From Conexibacter sp. S30A1 (GTDB taxonomy: Bacteria > Actinomycetota > Thermoleophilia > Solirubrobacterales > Solirubrobacteraceae), in contig NZ_CP097127.1 of NCBI RefSeq assembly GCF_023330665.1, forward strand, positions 2,728,001 to 2,792,000: 64,000 nt of DNA, written 5' to 3'. A program made the position numbers and the translations under genes. The number at the start of each line of letters is the position of its first letter. Position 1 is the stretch's first letter. Shown in pieces: positions 9,041-18,847 of this stretch. Below the pieces are notes generated by a model. It did no database searches, was not told where the DNA came from, and worked only from the letters and a program-made list of their open reading frames with translations.

Positions 9041-9304
9041 GTGAAGCCTCTGTACAGATACCTGCGATCGTGGCGGCCGGCCAACCCAAACGTCGGGGAC
9101 TACACGCTCGCGGGAGCGGCACTCATGGGAACCGCTGGTACGGTCACCGGCCTGATTGTCGGCCTCACCGTCTACGCACCGACCGCGTGGTTTGCAGCCG
9201 CCGAACTCGGCTTACCAGCCGCGATCGTCGGCGCCGTCGTCGGGTCCCTGGTCGGCGCGACCTTGGCAGCACGCAAAGCGATCCGGCGGCGCACACGCCG
9301 GTAG
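9041..9304 (+). CDS. Small two-helix membrane protein, unknown function
   Basis: 87 residues from GTG. Two predicted membrane spans: YTLAGAALMGTAGTVTGLIV (about 21-40) and LPAAIVGAVVGSLVGATLA (about 58-76), with basic ends (RYLRSWR; KAIRRRTRR) that suggest both termini are cytoplasmic. Gly/Ala-rich helices resemble glycine-zipper membrane proteins. No family recognised. It lies between the broken integrase and the tRNA fragment, so it is probably island cargo. Confidence 0.5.
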   Translation: MKPLYRYLRSWRPANPNVGDYTLAGAALMGTAGTVTGLIVGLTVYAPTAWFAAAELGLPAAIVGAVVGSLVGATLAARKAIRRRTRR

Positions 9305-9502
9305 GCGCCGCAACAAATGATCCGGCAGCACGACCGCCCAGCGCCCGTCCACGCCTGGCACGCAACCGCCACCGTGCGGTCCGACCACGCCGACTGCCCT
9401 CGACGACAATTTGGTACTCGCGCGCGGTACTCGCTGACCGATATCGCGCCAGCGAGACCCGATTCATAAACTCAAAAGCATCGCATTAGCTGGGCTTCTT
9501 CG

Positions 9503-9546
9503 AGTGGCCGTGCAGGAATCGAACCTGCAACCTTGGGATTAGGAGC
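9503..9546 (-). other. 3' fragment of tRNA-Arg(CCU): attachment-site remnant
   Basis: The minus strand reads an anticodon loop CTCCTAA (anticodon CCU at 9541-9543), the 3' anticodon strand ATCCC, an intact T-arm (TGCAGGTTCGATTCCTGCA) and the acceptor strand CGGCCAC. The 5' half is missing: the bases before the loop (TCGCG) cannot pair with ATCCC. Homology from the anticodon loop to the 3' end is what tyrosine-integrase elements duplicate at tRNA attachment sites. This fits an att scar beside the broken integrase. Confidence 0.75.
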
Positions 9547-9766
9547 GCGACCGTGGCATCTACGGGGATGAGCGTCCACTCAGCGAGCGACCGCCGATCT
9601 TGGTGCGTGGTCGGCCAGCCACGGGCCGCATCGCAGAGCAAGCCCGACCTTGCGCGTCAACAAACACTTCGGTTTGGTAGCCAACCGTGGTAGCCAAATG
9701 GCGTCACAAACGGTGCTCGCGCTCGCAAACGCCAAGAAACCGTCCCGTTACCAGGTGTTTCGGGAA

Positions 9767-9839
9767 TGGAGCCAAGCGGGATCGAACCGCTGACCTCCTG
9801 CGTGCAAAGCAGGCGCTCTCCCAGCTGAGCTATGGCCCC
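9767..9839 (-). tRNA. tRNA-Ala(UGC)
   Basis: Complete cloverleaf on the minus strand: acceptor GGGGCCA/TGGCTCC, D-arm AGCTCAGCTGGGAGAGC, anticodon loop TTTGCAC (anticodon UGC), T-arm AGCGGTTCGATCCCGCT, discriminator A. 73 nt; CCA is not encoded. Confidence 0.95.
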
Positions 9840-9905
9840 TTCCAGAGCGAGTTTAGAGACAGATGGAGTCGCCGGTGGTTCTACGGTCGGCTCGTTCAGT
9901 GGGCA

Positions 9906-10850
9906 TCAGCCGTTGAAGTCGAAGTCCTTGGGAGGTCGCTGCTCAAACCAGAGACGGTCGTGCTCAGGAGTGTCCTGAAGGAAGTCCGGCGTCTCTTCTA
10001 GGACGTCCTCCTGCGTGGTGTCGGCGTCTTCGTGCTGGACCCCAACCTCGAACTCAGTCGTCTCCTGCGTGTCGTCAACAGACGGTGGCAGGGTGGTCGC
10101 GCCACGGTCTGCCGGCGCCCCATCCGCCAGATCGTCTGGGACACGGGACCCTGCCGGGGAAGGCTCGCTTGAGCCCGCCCAACCGTCTCCAGAGGTGTCA
10201 GAGCCCATCTCCGCGGACGGATCCGCCGCGAAGGTGGGGCGTTTGGGTGGATGCTCAAATTGCAATTGCGGCGGCATGCCCCCTGCCGGCGGTGTTGACT
10301 CTTGGCTGGGGTAAGCCCCCTCGCTGAGATCTTCCGACCCACCGTGCTGATCGAATAGACGGCCGACGCCTTCCACTTGGTCTGAGTAGTGGAGGGGCTC
10401 GGCTTCGGGGCCGTGATCTCCGTCCGGACGGCGCTCTGCTCCATGTCGACCAAGGTTGAGGAAACGTCGTCGCGGCCGCTCATCGCTAGGCGGCCGCGTT
10501 ACTCGGTCATCTGAACGCTCGGGCATCCATCCGCTCTGCGCGTCCGGGAACTCTCCGATTCCCGCCACGGCATCGTGATGATGTTCGTGCAGATGCGGTG
10601 CGGTGCTGTCGTGGTAGCCGTGTTCTTGGAGCTCTTCGAGGTCCGTGAGGTGGTCCTCCTGGTGAACAGCGGGGTCGAAGAACTCGCTCCGCGCCTCTCG
10701 AGACCCGACGAAATACGCTTGGGACAACGGCGGCTCACGTCGTACGGGACCGAGCGCTTCGCGCTCCAGTCGTTCGATTTCGGCGGGATCACCTCCGCGA
10801 GCGCGCTTGAGGTCGAGGTGCTCGCGGATCGCGTCGTCCAGCAGACCCAT
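9906..10850 (-). CDS. Long disordered acidic protein with conserved ends
   Basis: 314 residues. N-terminus MGLLDDAIREHLDLKRARGG and an ERLEREALGPVRR segment form a short helical block. The middle 200 residues are low-complexity, rich in Pro, Glu, Asp, Ser and His, and predicted disordered. The C-terminus ETPDFLQDTPEHDRLWFEQ with PPKDFDFNG looks conserved. From memory this architecture is recurrent in Solirubrobacterales-like genomes, but no function is known. It lies alone between two tRNA-Ala genes. The start at 10850 keeps the conserved N-terminus. Confidence 0.8.
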   Translation of the reverse strand: MGLLDDAIREHLDLKRARGGDPAEIERLEREALGPVRREPPLSQAYFVGSREARSEFFDPAVHQEDHLTDLEELQEHGYHDSTAPHLHEHHHDAVAGIGEFPDAQSGWMPERSDDRVTRPPSDERPRRRFLNLGRHGAERRPDGDHGPEAEPLHYSDQVEGVGRLFDQHGGSEDLSEGAYPSQESTPPAGGMPPQLQFEHPPKRPTFAADPSAEMGSDTSGDGWAGSSEPSPAGSRVPDDLADGAPADRGATTLPPSVDDTQETTEFEVGVQHEDADTTQEDVLEETPDFLQDTPEHDRLWFEQRPPKDFDFNG

Positions 10851-11066
10851 GCAAGTAAGGGTACCGAGTCAGGCGCGTCGCGACTGCAAAGCTGCCTTCG
10901 TGCGCGATCGCGTGCGAACAGCTGACTGTCTCTGTCGGTCCGCGGACCCGCGGAGACAGACAAAACCCCGTGCATGACTTGCGCATGCACTTGGTCGACC
11001 CAGCCTGGACAACGGTGCTAGCACGCGCTCGGTGGCTGGCCGCACCGCTATGCTGGGGCTTAGCGC

Positions 11067-11139
11067 GGGGCTATAGCTCAGATGGGAGAGCGCCTGGATC
11101 GCACCCAGGAGGTCGCCGGTTCGATTCCGGCTAGCTCCA
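11067..11139 (+). tRNA. tRNA-Ala(CGC)
   Basis: Complete cloverleaf: acceptor GGGGCTA/TAGCTCC, D-arm AGCTCAGATGGGAGAGC, anticodon stem CCTGG/CCAGG with loop ATCGCAC (anticodon CGC), T-arm GCCGGTTCGATTCCGGC, discriminator A. 73 nt; CCA is not encoded. Confidence 0.92.
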
Positions 11140-11736
11140 CTCCTCAGGTCTTCGCGTCCGCCTTTGCGGTATGCAAAGGTTGGGGCCAAAAGGAGTCTGG
11201 ACGGCTGGCGGGACTGTCCGGTGGGGCGTGTCGTGGTGGTGTCGCGCTGTTCGTCCGGTTTGTTGGCTGTTGAAAACGTTTGTGCTTCGGACCTCGCGGA
11301 TGACGCTGGTGGTGGTGGCGAAGGGCGCGTTTTGGATCCGTCACGCCAAGCGGCCACCCGATTCCGCCAGTCCTCACCGGCCACGGAGCCCAAACCCGTG
11401 AACGCCTAGATACGCGAGCGGGCCAGCTTGGTCCCGCACGGCGGTCGCGACGGCGTCGTCACGCGCTCAATGGGGCTCGTTGCGAGGCGGCCGTGGCGCC
11501 GTCGCCATACGTGTCGCCGGGGGAAGTCCATTGCGCGGGTGGCATCGTCTACGATGGTGCGGCGGAGGCCCGCCTGCGCTGCTGTGCTGGCGCCGCGCCG
11601 CGCCAGGTTAGCCGCAGTTGACCCGCAGCTTCTATGGAGACCTCACGCTGGCCACCGTCTCGGAGGTAGTTTGGCTGTAGGGGGCTCAGGGTGGGGGAAC
11701 GGCAGCCGGTGTGCCGCACTAGACTCGCTCGGTGCC
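11140..11736. other. Gap without a convincing gene
   Basis: About 600 bp between tRNA-Ala(CGC) and the ATPase. Several open frames cross it, including a 103-codon upstream extension of the ATPase frame, but none shows a domain or consistent codon bias. No structured RNA was recognised. Confidence 0.5.
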
Positions 11737-14154
<2,418 letters not shown>

Positions 14155-14166
14155 CGTGCACGACGG

Positions 14167-14367
14167 GTGACGGGCCTTTCCCACGAGTCGCCGATGGGAT
14201 CGCGCTCCGGGGGCCCGTGCGAACTTAGGAGTAATGCTCGGTGGCAGAACCTTTCTACGAGCCAGAAGCTGGACCAGCAGTTCCCGGCATTCGAGATCGA
14301 GACCCACGGCATCGAAGTGCAACCGGGCGGCACCTACAGGATCCCGGCCCTGCGCGGGGAGCGGTGA
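14167..14367 (+). CDS. Possible small protein, unknown
   Basis: 66 residues. The C-terminal half FPAFEIETHGIEVQPGGTYRI has protein-like composition and GC-rich third positions; the N-terminal half does not. No family, and no clear ribosome-binding site. It could be the remnant of a longer gene following the ATPase. Confidence 0.25.
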   Translation: MTGLSHESPMGSRSGGPCELRSNARWQNLSTSQKLDQQFPAFEIETHGIEVQPGGTYRIPALRGER

Positions 14368-14400
14368 CTGTCAGCCGGCCGCCATCCGGCGTGCTGCTGG

Positions 14401-14895
14401 TTACGGGCTGCGGCGCACCGCGACGATCGCTGCGGTGCTTGCGGTGGTCTGGATCTCGCAGGCGAGCAGGCGTGGATCGCCGAGCAGCGCCTGACGCACA
14501 GGATCGCCGTCACTGGTCCGGCCGGGCGTGAGGTCATCCTTGACGAGGATGCCGCCGGGGGCGAGCATCGAGATGGCAAGCGCCGCGGACTCGGCGGCGT
14601 CGCCCGCGTCGAGAAAGACCAGGTCGAACGGTCCGCGCTCGGGCAGCAGCTCGCGCCAGTCGCCGAGCACCATCTCGGCGCGCGTGCCTGCGAGCCTCTG
14701 CGCCGCCAGCCGGAAGCGCTCGGGGTCGTTCTCGACGGTGACGAACGTCGCATCCGAGGGGAGAGCGGCCACCATGGCGCTTGCGCCCTCGCCATATGCG
14801 GTCCCCAGTTCGGCGATGCGCCCGTGTGGTTTGGCCGCCACCAGCGTTGCCAGGAGCCGGCGCACAGCCTCGATCGACGATCCGCCATCCGTCAC
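14401..14895 (-). CDS. Class I SAM-dependent O-methyltransferase
   Basis: About 164 residues. RIAELGTAYGEGASAM is the AdoMet-binding motif I, FVTVENDPER motif post-I, and FDLVFLDAGD the motif II region; the C-terminal part ends with a DDLTPG loop typical of catechol/caffeoyl-CoA O-methyltransferase-like proteins. The substrate is unknown. The GTG at 14895 gives a compact, complete domain; the frame stays open far upstream, but that part is antisense to the next gene. Confidence 0.8.
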   Translation of the reverse strand: MTDGGSSIEAVRRLLATLVAAKPHGRIAELGTAYGEGASAMVAALPSDATFVTVENDPERFRLAAQRLAGTRAEMVLGDWRELLPERGPFDLVFLDAGDAAESAALAISMLAPGGILVKDDLTPGRTSDGDPVRQALLGDPRLLACEIQTTASTAAIVAVRRSP

Positions 14896-14966
14896 AGCCC
14901 AGAACGGTAGCTGACAAACGCTGCGCGGGACTAGACTCGGCGGCGGACAGGCGCAGAACGGACCCA

Positions 14967-15755
14967 GTGGCCGATAGCACCGTGAGCGAGCAACGATCAG
15001 AGCCCGACGCTGAGCAACGCCCGGAGGGTCTGCGCGGGCGCGTGGTTGGAGGCCTGCGACAGGGCGCCGCTGCGGCGGTGGTGGCTGGGGGGCACGGCGC
15101 GACCGAGCTTGGACAGGCAACGCGGGCGCTGGCGCTGCAGATCGCCGATACGGGCCTGAAAGGTGAGCGTGCGCTGGTCGGGCACGTGATGGGCATGCAC
15201 CTGCTGATCCCGGCAAGCCATCTCCACGGTCCCCGCCAGGAGCCGGTCCTGATGTACCTCTTTGGGGATGCGCTCGCAATCCGTCCGACCCGCGACGCGC
15301 CGATGTCGTCGATTCCGCTGCCGGGCCTTCACATGCTGCTGCCGCCCGTGGCCGTGGCCCGTTGGGTCTACAAGGCTGGGCGGGTTGAGCACGCGAACCT
15401 CGACCTCGTAAGGGATGCGCAGCGCTTCGCCGACTCGCTCGCGCAGTGGACCGTCGATGACTTCGCGCAGGCCGACCCAGAGCTGCACGTGCACCTCGTC
15501 GCGGAGCTGCCGGAGCCGCTGCACGTCTACGGCCACCTGACCTACGCGCACATCTATCTCCCCGTGTCCGGTGGCCGAGCATTGCGTCTGAAGAGCGATC
15601 TGCCGGCGGCGCCGGGCGCGCTCGAAGAGCTGGGCGCGCTCTTCTCGAGCGTCACCTGGCCGCACGGCCTGAGCACGGAGGCGCCGCAGAGCGGCCCAGG
15701 CGACAGCTCGAGCGAGCGCCCCGGCGGAGCATCCGCCACTTCTGGCGGCGGCTGA
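14967..15755 (+). CDS. Hypothetical protein, actinobacterial
   Basis: About 262 residues from GTG (14967; GTG 14982 is an alternative). Soluble. A central block from about residue 60 (HVMGMHLLIPASHLHG) to 220 is well ordered, with HVYGHLTYAHIYLPVSGG near its end. The last 40 residues are Ser/Gly/Pro-rich. No recognised domain. Divergent from the methyltransferase with about 70 bp between starts. Confidence 0.6.
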   Translation: MADSTVSEQRSEPDAEQRPEGLRGRVVGGLRQGAAAAVVAGGHGATELGQATRALALQIADTGLKGERALVGHVMGMHLLIPASHLHGPRQEPVLMYLFGDALAIRPTRDAPMSSIPLPGLHMLLPPVAVARWVYKAGRVEHANLDLVRDAQRFADSLAQWTVDDFAQADPELHVHLVAELPEPLHVYGHLTYAHIYLPVSGGRALRLKSDLPAAPGALEELGALFSSVTWPHGLSTEAPQSGPGDSSSERPGGASATSGGG

Positions 15756-15868
15756 GGCCGGTCGCTCCAAAGTCCCTCTCGTGTGGGGTCAAGGCTGGCA
15801 CCCCGCAAGGGGCCGTGCAAGGGACGCGGATTAAGCGGTCGCACACCTGGGTATCGCATACTGCGACT

Positions 15869-17128
15869 GTGCCTGAGTACCTGAAGCTCGACAACACCCG
15901 GACGGGCCGCGGATGGGGTCCGCGCGTGCTGCTTGGGGTCCTTGGGCTCGTGCTCGTGCTCGTGGTCCTGGTGGTCGTGCAGTTGTTGCGGGGGACACCG
16001 CCGATCAAGGCGAGCGTGGTGATCCCAAATGCCGTCACGATTCCCGGTACACCGCCGGCGCTTCCCTGGCCCAAGTACGCGACGGCGGCGGTGGCGATCG
16101 AGGGCGTCGGGACGCTCGGTGGCGTCCGCACGGATGTGGCCAGGTCTCTGGCGAGTGTCGCGAAGCTGTTCACGGCCCTGGTTGTGCTCAAGCAACATCC
16201 GCTCAAGCTCGGCCAGAGTGGGCCGACGATCACGATCACCCCAGCCGATGCGACCAAGTATCAGATTGACGTCCGTGACCACGATTCGGTTGTGAAGGTC
16301 ACCGCCGGGGAGCACCTGACCGAGCTGCAGGCGCTTGAGGGGATGCTGATTCCATCGGCTGACAACCTCGCCAGGATGCTCGCCAACTGGTCTGACACGA
16401 GCCACAGCGCGTTCGTGCAGGCAATGAACAGTGAGGCTGCGGCACTCGGCCTGACACACACGCATCTGGCTGGTCCGTCTGGGCTGAACCCGGCCAGTGT
16501 CAGCACCGCCGCCGACCTCGTCAAGCTCGCCGAGGCCGTGATGGCAAACCCGGTGCTGCGCCAGATCGTCGCCATGGCACAGGTGACCCTGCCAGCCGCG
16601 GGCACCGTCTACAACGTCAACGACATGCTCGGCCGCGACGGAATCATCGGGATCAAGACCGGGTCCACACCGGCGGCCGGGGGCAACTTTGTGTTTGCCG
16701 CAAGCCACCACGTCCAGGGCAGGAACGTGACCGTGGTCGGCGCCATCCTCGGCGCCACCGGAGTACAGGCACTGCAGAATGCGCTCGACCTGGGTGCCAC
16801 GCTCGCGGGCGCCGCCGTGAAAGCGGTGCGCGAGGTCTCGCCGGTATCGCCGGGGGAGGCGGTCGTGAGGCTGCACGCGCCCTGGGGGCAGACGGCGGTC
16901 GGGCGCACTGGCGGCGCGCCACCGATCCTTGCCGTTCCCGGCGAGCAGGTGAGCGCGAAAGTGGTGCTCGAGCCTGCTGTGACTGATGGCAAGCTACGCC
17001 AGATCAAGGCCGGGCAGCGGCTCGGCACGCTCGAGCTGCAGGTCCGCGGCCACACGACCAGCCTGCCGATCACCGCCTCCGGCTCGATCTCCGCGCCGTC
17101 GCTCAGCTACAGGCTAGAGCGCTTCTGA
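15869..17128 (+). CDS. D-alanyl-D-alanine carboxypeptidase (S11 family penicillin-binding protein)
   Basis: About 419 residues. Trims the terminal D-Ala of peptidoglycan stem peptides outside the membrane. An N-terminal membrane anchor is clear (VLLGVLGLVLVLVVLVVV). Catalytic motifs: ASVAK (SxxK serine near residue 96), PSADN (the SxN position reads S-A-D, near 163) and IKTGS (KTG, near 263). A C-terminal beta-rich domain follows. The Asp at the SxN Asn position is worth noting. GTG 15869 leaves a short cytoplasmic N-terminus; an upstream in-frame start at 15815 is possible. The last 15 bases overlap the convergent Clp-N gene. Confidence 0.88.
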   Translation: MPEYLKLDNTRTGRGWGPRVLLGVLGLVLVLVVLVVVQLLRGTPPIKASVVIPNAVTIPGTPPALPWPKYATAAVAIEGVGTLGGVRTDVARSLASVAKLFTALVVLKQHPLKLGQSGPTITITPADATKYQIDVRDHDSVVKVTAGEHLTELQALEGMLIPSADNLARMLANWSDTSHSAFVQAMNSEAAALGLTHTHLAGPSGLNPASVSTAADLVKLAEAVMANPVLRQIVAMAQVTLPAAGTVYNVNDMLGRDGIIGIKTGSTPAAGGNFVFAASHHVQGRNVTVVGAILGATGVQALQNALDLGATLAGAAVKAVREVSPVSPGEAVVRLHAPWGQTAVGRTGGAPPILAVPGEQVSAKVVLEPAVTDGKLRQIKAGQRLGTLELQVRGHTTSLPITASGSISAPSLSYRLERF

Positions 17129-17791
17129 GCCCGGGCGCTCGGCCGGCGAGCGGTTCTCAGCCTCCGGCGCTGCGGCGTCGACCACCGCGAGCAGGTCTTC
17201 CAGACCAAACTCCTCCCGCTGATCTGCCAGCGCCCGCCCGGCGGCTGCCATCAGCAGCCGGCGCAACCCTCGATTCGGTCTGACGCTGAAGCCCGGAGCC
17301 GCGGTCGCCAGCGCCGCGGCCCGAGCGGTGGCGGAGCGCCCCTGTGGGTCGCGCTCCCCAGGCGGCAGCAAACGCAGCACCTCGCTCCTGATCTGCTCCG
17401 GCGTGAGGCCGGCGACACCGAGGATCTCGATCGCCGGCCCCTGGGGCTCGCGCAGCAGGCCAAGCAGGATGTGCTCGGTGCCGATGTAGTTGTGATGGAG
17501 CGCCAGCGCTTCGCGCAGCGCCAGCTCGAGCACCTTCTTGGCCCGTGGGGTGAACGGGATCTGGCCGCCCGGCGCCTCTGCGCCCTGGCCGACGAGCTCG
17601 ACCACGCTGGCGCGGGCGTGCTCGAGTGACAGTCCTTGCGCCTCAAGCGTGCGCGCCGCCGCCCCGTCACTGACGCCCAACAGGCCGAGCAGCAGGTGCT
17701 CGGTGCCGATGTAGCTGTGCCCGAGCTCGCGCGCCTGCGTCTGTGCCATCACCACGACCTGGCGCGCCGGCTCGGTGAAGCGCTCGAACAC
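17114..17791 (-). CDS. Standalone Clp N-terminal (double Clp-N) domain protein
   Basis: 225 residues with two Clp-N repeats: FTEPARQVVVMAQTQARELG and FTPRAKKVLELALREALALH, each followed by YIGTEHLLLGLL or YIGTEHILLGLL. This is the substrate/adaptor-binding domain of ClpA/ClpC, without any AAA+ ATPase module. Such free Clp-N proteins may bind adaptors or substrates of ClpC or have a separate stress role (inference). The C-terminal 60 residues are Ala-rich. Convergent with the carboxypeptidase. Confidence 0.88.
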   Translation of the reverse strand: MFERFTEPARQVVVMAQTQARELGHSYIGTEHLLLGLLGVSDGAAARTLEAQGLSLEHARASVVELVGQGAEAPGGQIPFTPRAKKVLELALREALALHHNYIGTEHILLGLLREPQGPAIEILGVAGLTPEQIRSEVLRLLPPGERDPQGRSATARAAALATAAPGFSVRPNRGLRRLLMAAAGRALADQREEFGLEDLLAVVDAAAPEAENRSPAERPGSEAL

Positions 17792-17841
17792 ACGCCAAGT
17801 ATCCCACCGGTCACAAGCGCGGGCCCTATCGTTACCTCCGC

Positions 17842-18847
17842 ATGGAGCTCGAGCTGCCGGAGAACCTCCGCGCCGCCGCGCGGACGCGAGGCGTGGCTTG
17901 CGGCCCTACCGGGTCTGTTTGCCGCCGCGCGCGAGCGGCTCGAGCTCGACTGGGTGGGGGCGCCGTTTCAGCCTGGCGGGATGACTGCCTGGGTCGCCCC
18001 GGTGCAAAGCGCCGTCCACGGCGAGGCGGTGCTGAAGCTCGCCTGCCGCCACGAGGAGGCGCAGGACGAAGCTGCGGGGCTCGTGGCCTGGCAGGGCACG
18101 GGCGCCGTCAGGCTCTATCACGCCGAGCAGGTTGACCGCCAGACGAGCGTGCTGCTGCTCGAGCGCTGCAAACCGGGGGGCTGGCTGCTGCACGAGCCGC
18201 CGCGGCGCCAGGACGAGGTCATCGCCGGGCTGCTCACGCGCCTCTGGATCGAGCCCCCCGCCCAGCCTAGCTTCCGGCCGCTGTCGGCGCTCTGTGACCT
18301 GTGGGCCGAGGGCTGCGAGCGCTGGGCGCAGGGCCATCGCGCCAAGGCGGGTAACGATGCCAAGCAGCTCGACCCCGGCCTGATCCGCGCCGGGATCGAG
18401 CTCTTCAGGGCGCTGCCGCGCGAAGCCGCCGAGCAGCGGCTCCTGTGCACCGACCTGCACGCCGAGAACGTGCTCGCTGCCCAGCGCGAACCGTGGCTGA
18501 TGGTCGACCCAAAACCCTACGTCGGTGACCCCAGCTTCGACCTGCTGCAGCACATCCTCAATGGCGCCGCCCGTTTCGGCCGCGAGCCGCGGGCGCTGTG
18601 TCAGCGGATGGCGGCGCTGACCGGCCAGGACCCGCGGCGGGTTGAGCTGTGGCTCTTTGCCCGCTGTGTCGCGGGCGCGCCGCACTGGCCGGAGCTGCTC
18701 GAGGTGGCCGCAGCGGTGGCGCCCGCTCAGCGCCGCTCGCCCACCGGTGTGGGCTCGAGCGCCTCGGCCAACAGCGTGGCGACGTCAGCGACGCGCAGCC
18801 CGGCGCCGGTCGACTGCACGCCATCGTCGAGCATCACCGTGCAGTAG
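17842..18847 (+). pseudogene. Aminoglycoside/streptomycin 6-kinase-like phosphotransferase with N-terminal frameshift
   Basis: The body (GREAWLAALPGLFAAARERL, WVAPVQSAVHGEAVLKLACR, then LLCTDLHAENVLAAQREPWL with VDPKPYVGDPSFD) matches the APH(6)/hydroxyurea phosphotransferase family: catalytic HxDxxxxN-like LHAEN and metal-binding VDPK. The natural start MELELPENLRAAAR at 17842 is in a different frame; a one-base change near 17885-17893 would join them. In the body frame no ATG/GTG start with a ribosome-binding site is seen, so the gene is either frameshifted or starts unusually. The 3' end runs about 120 bp into the convergent Fe-S gene. Confidence 0.65.

Noticed and set aside
9503-9546. Functional tRNA-Arg
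   Set aside because: Only the 3' half is present; the 5' side cannot pair with the anticodon or acceptor strands.
14896-15582. Upstream extension of the O-methyltransferase frame
   Set aside because: Low-complexity Arg/Ala/Pro sequence antisense to the gene at 14967; no family match.
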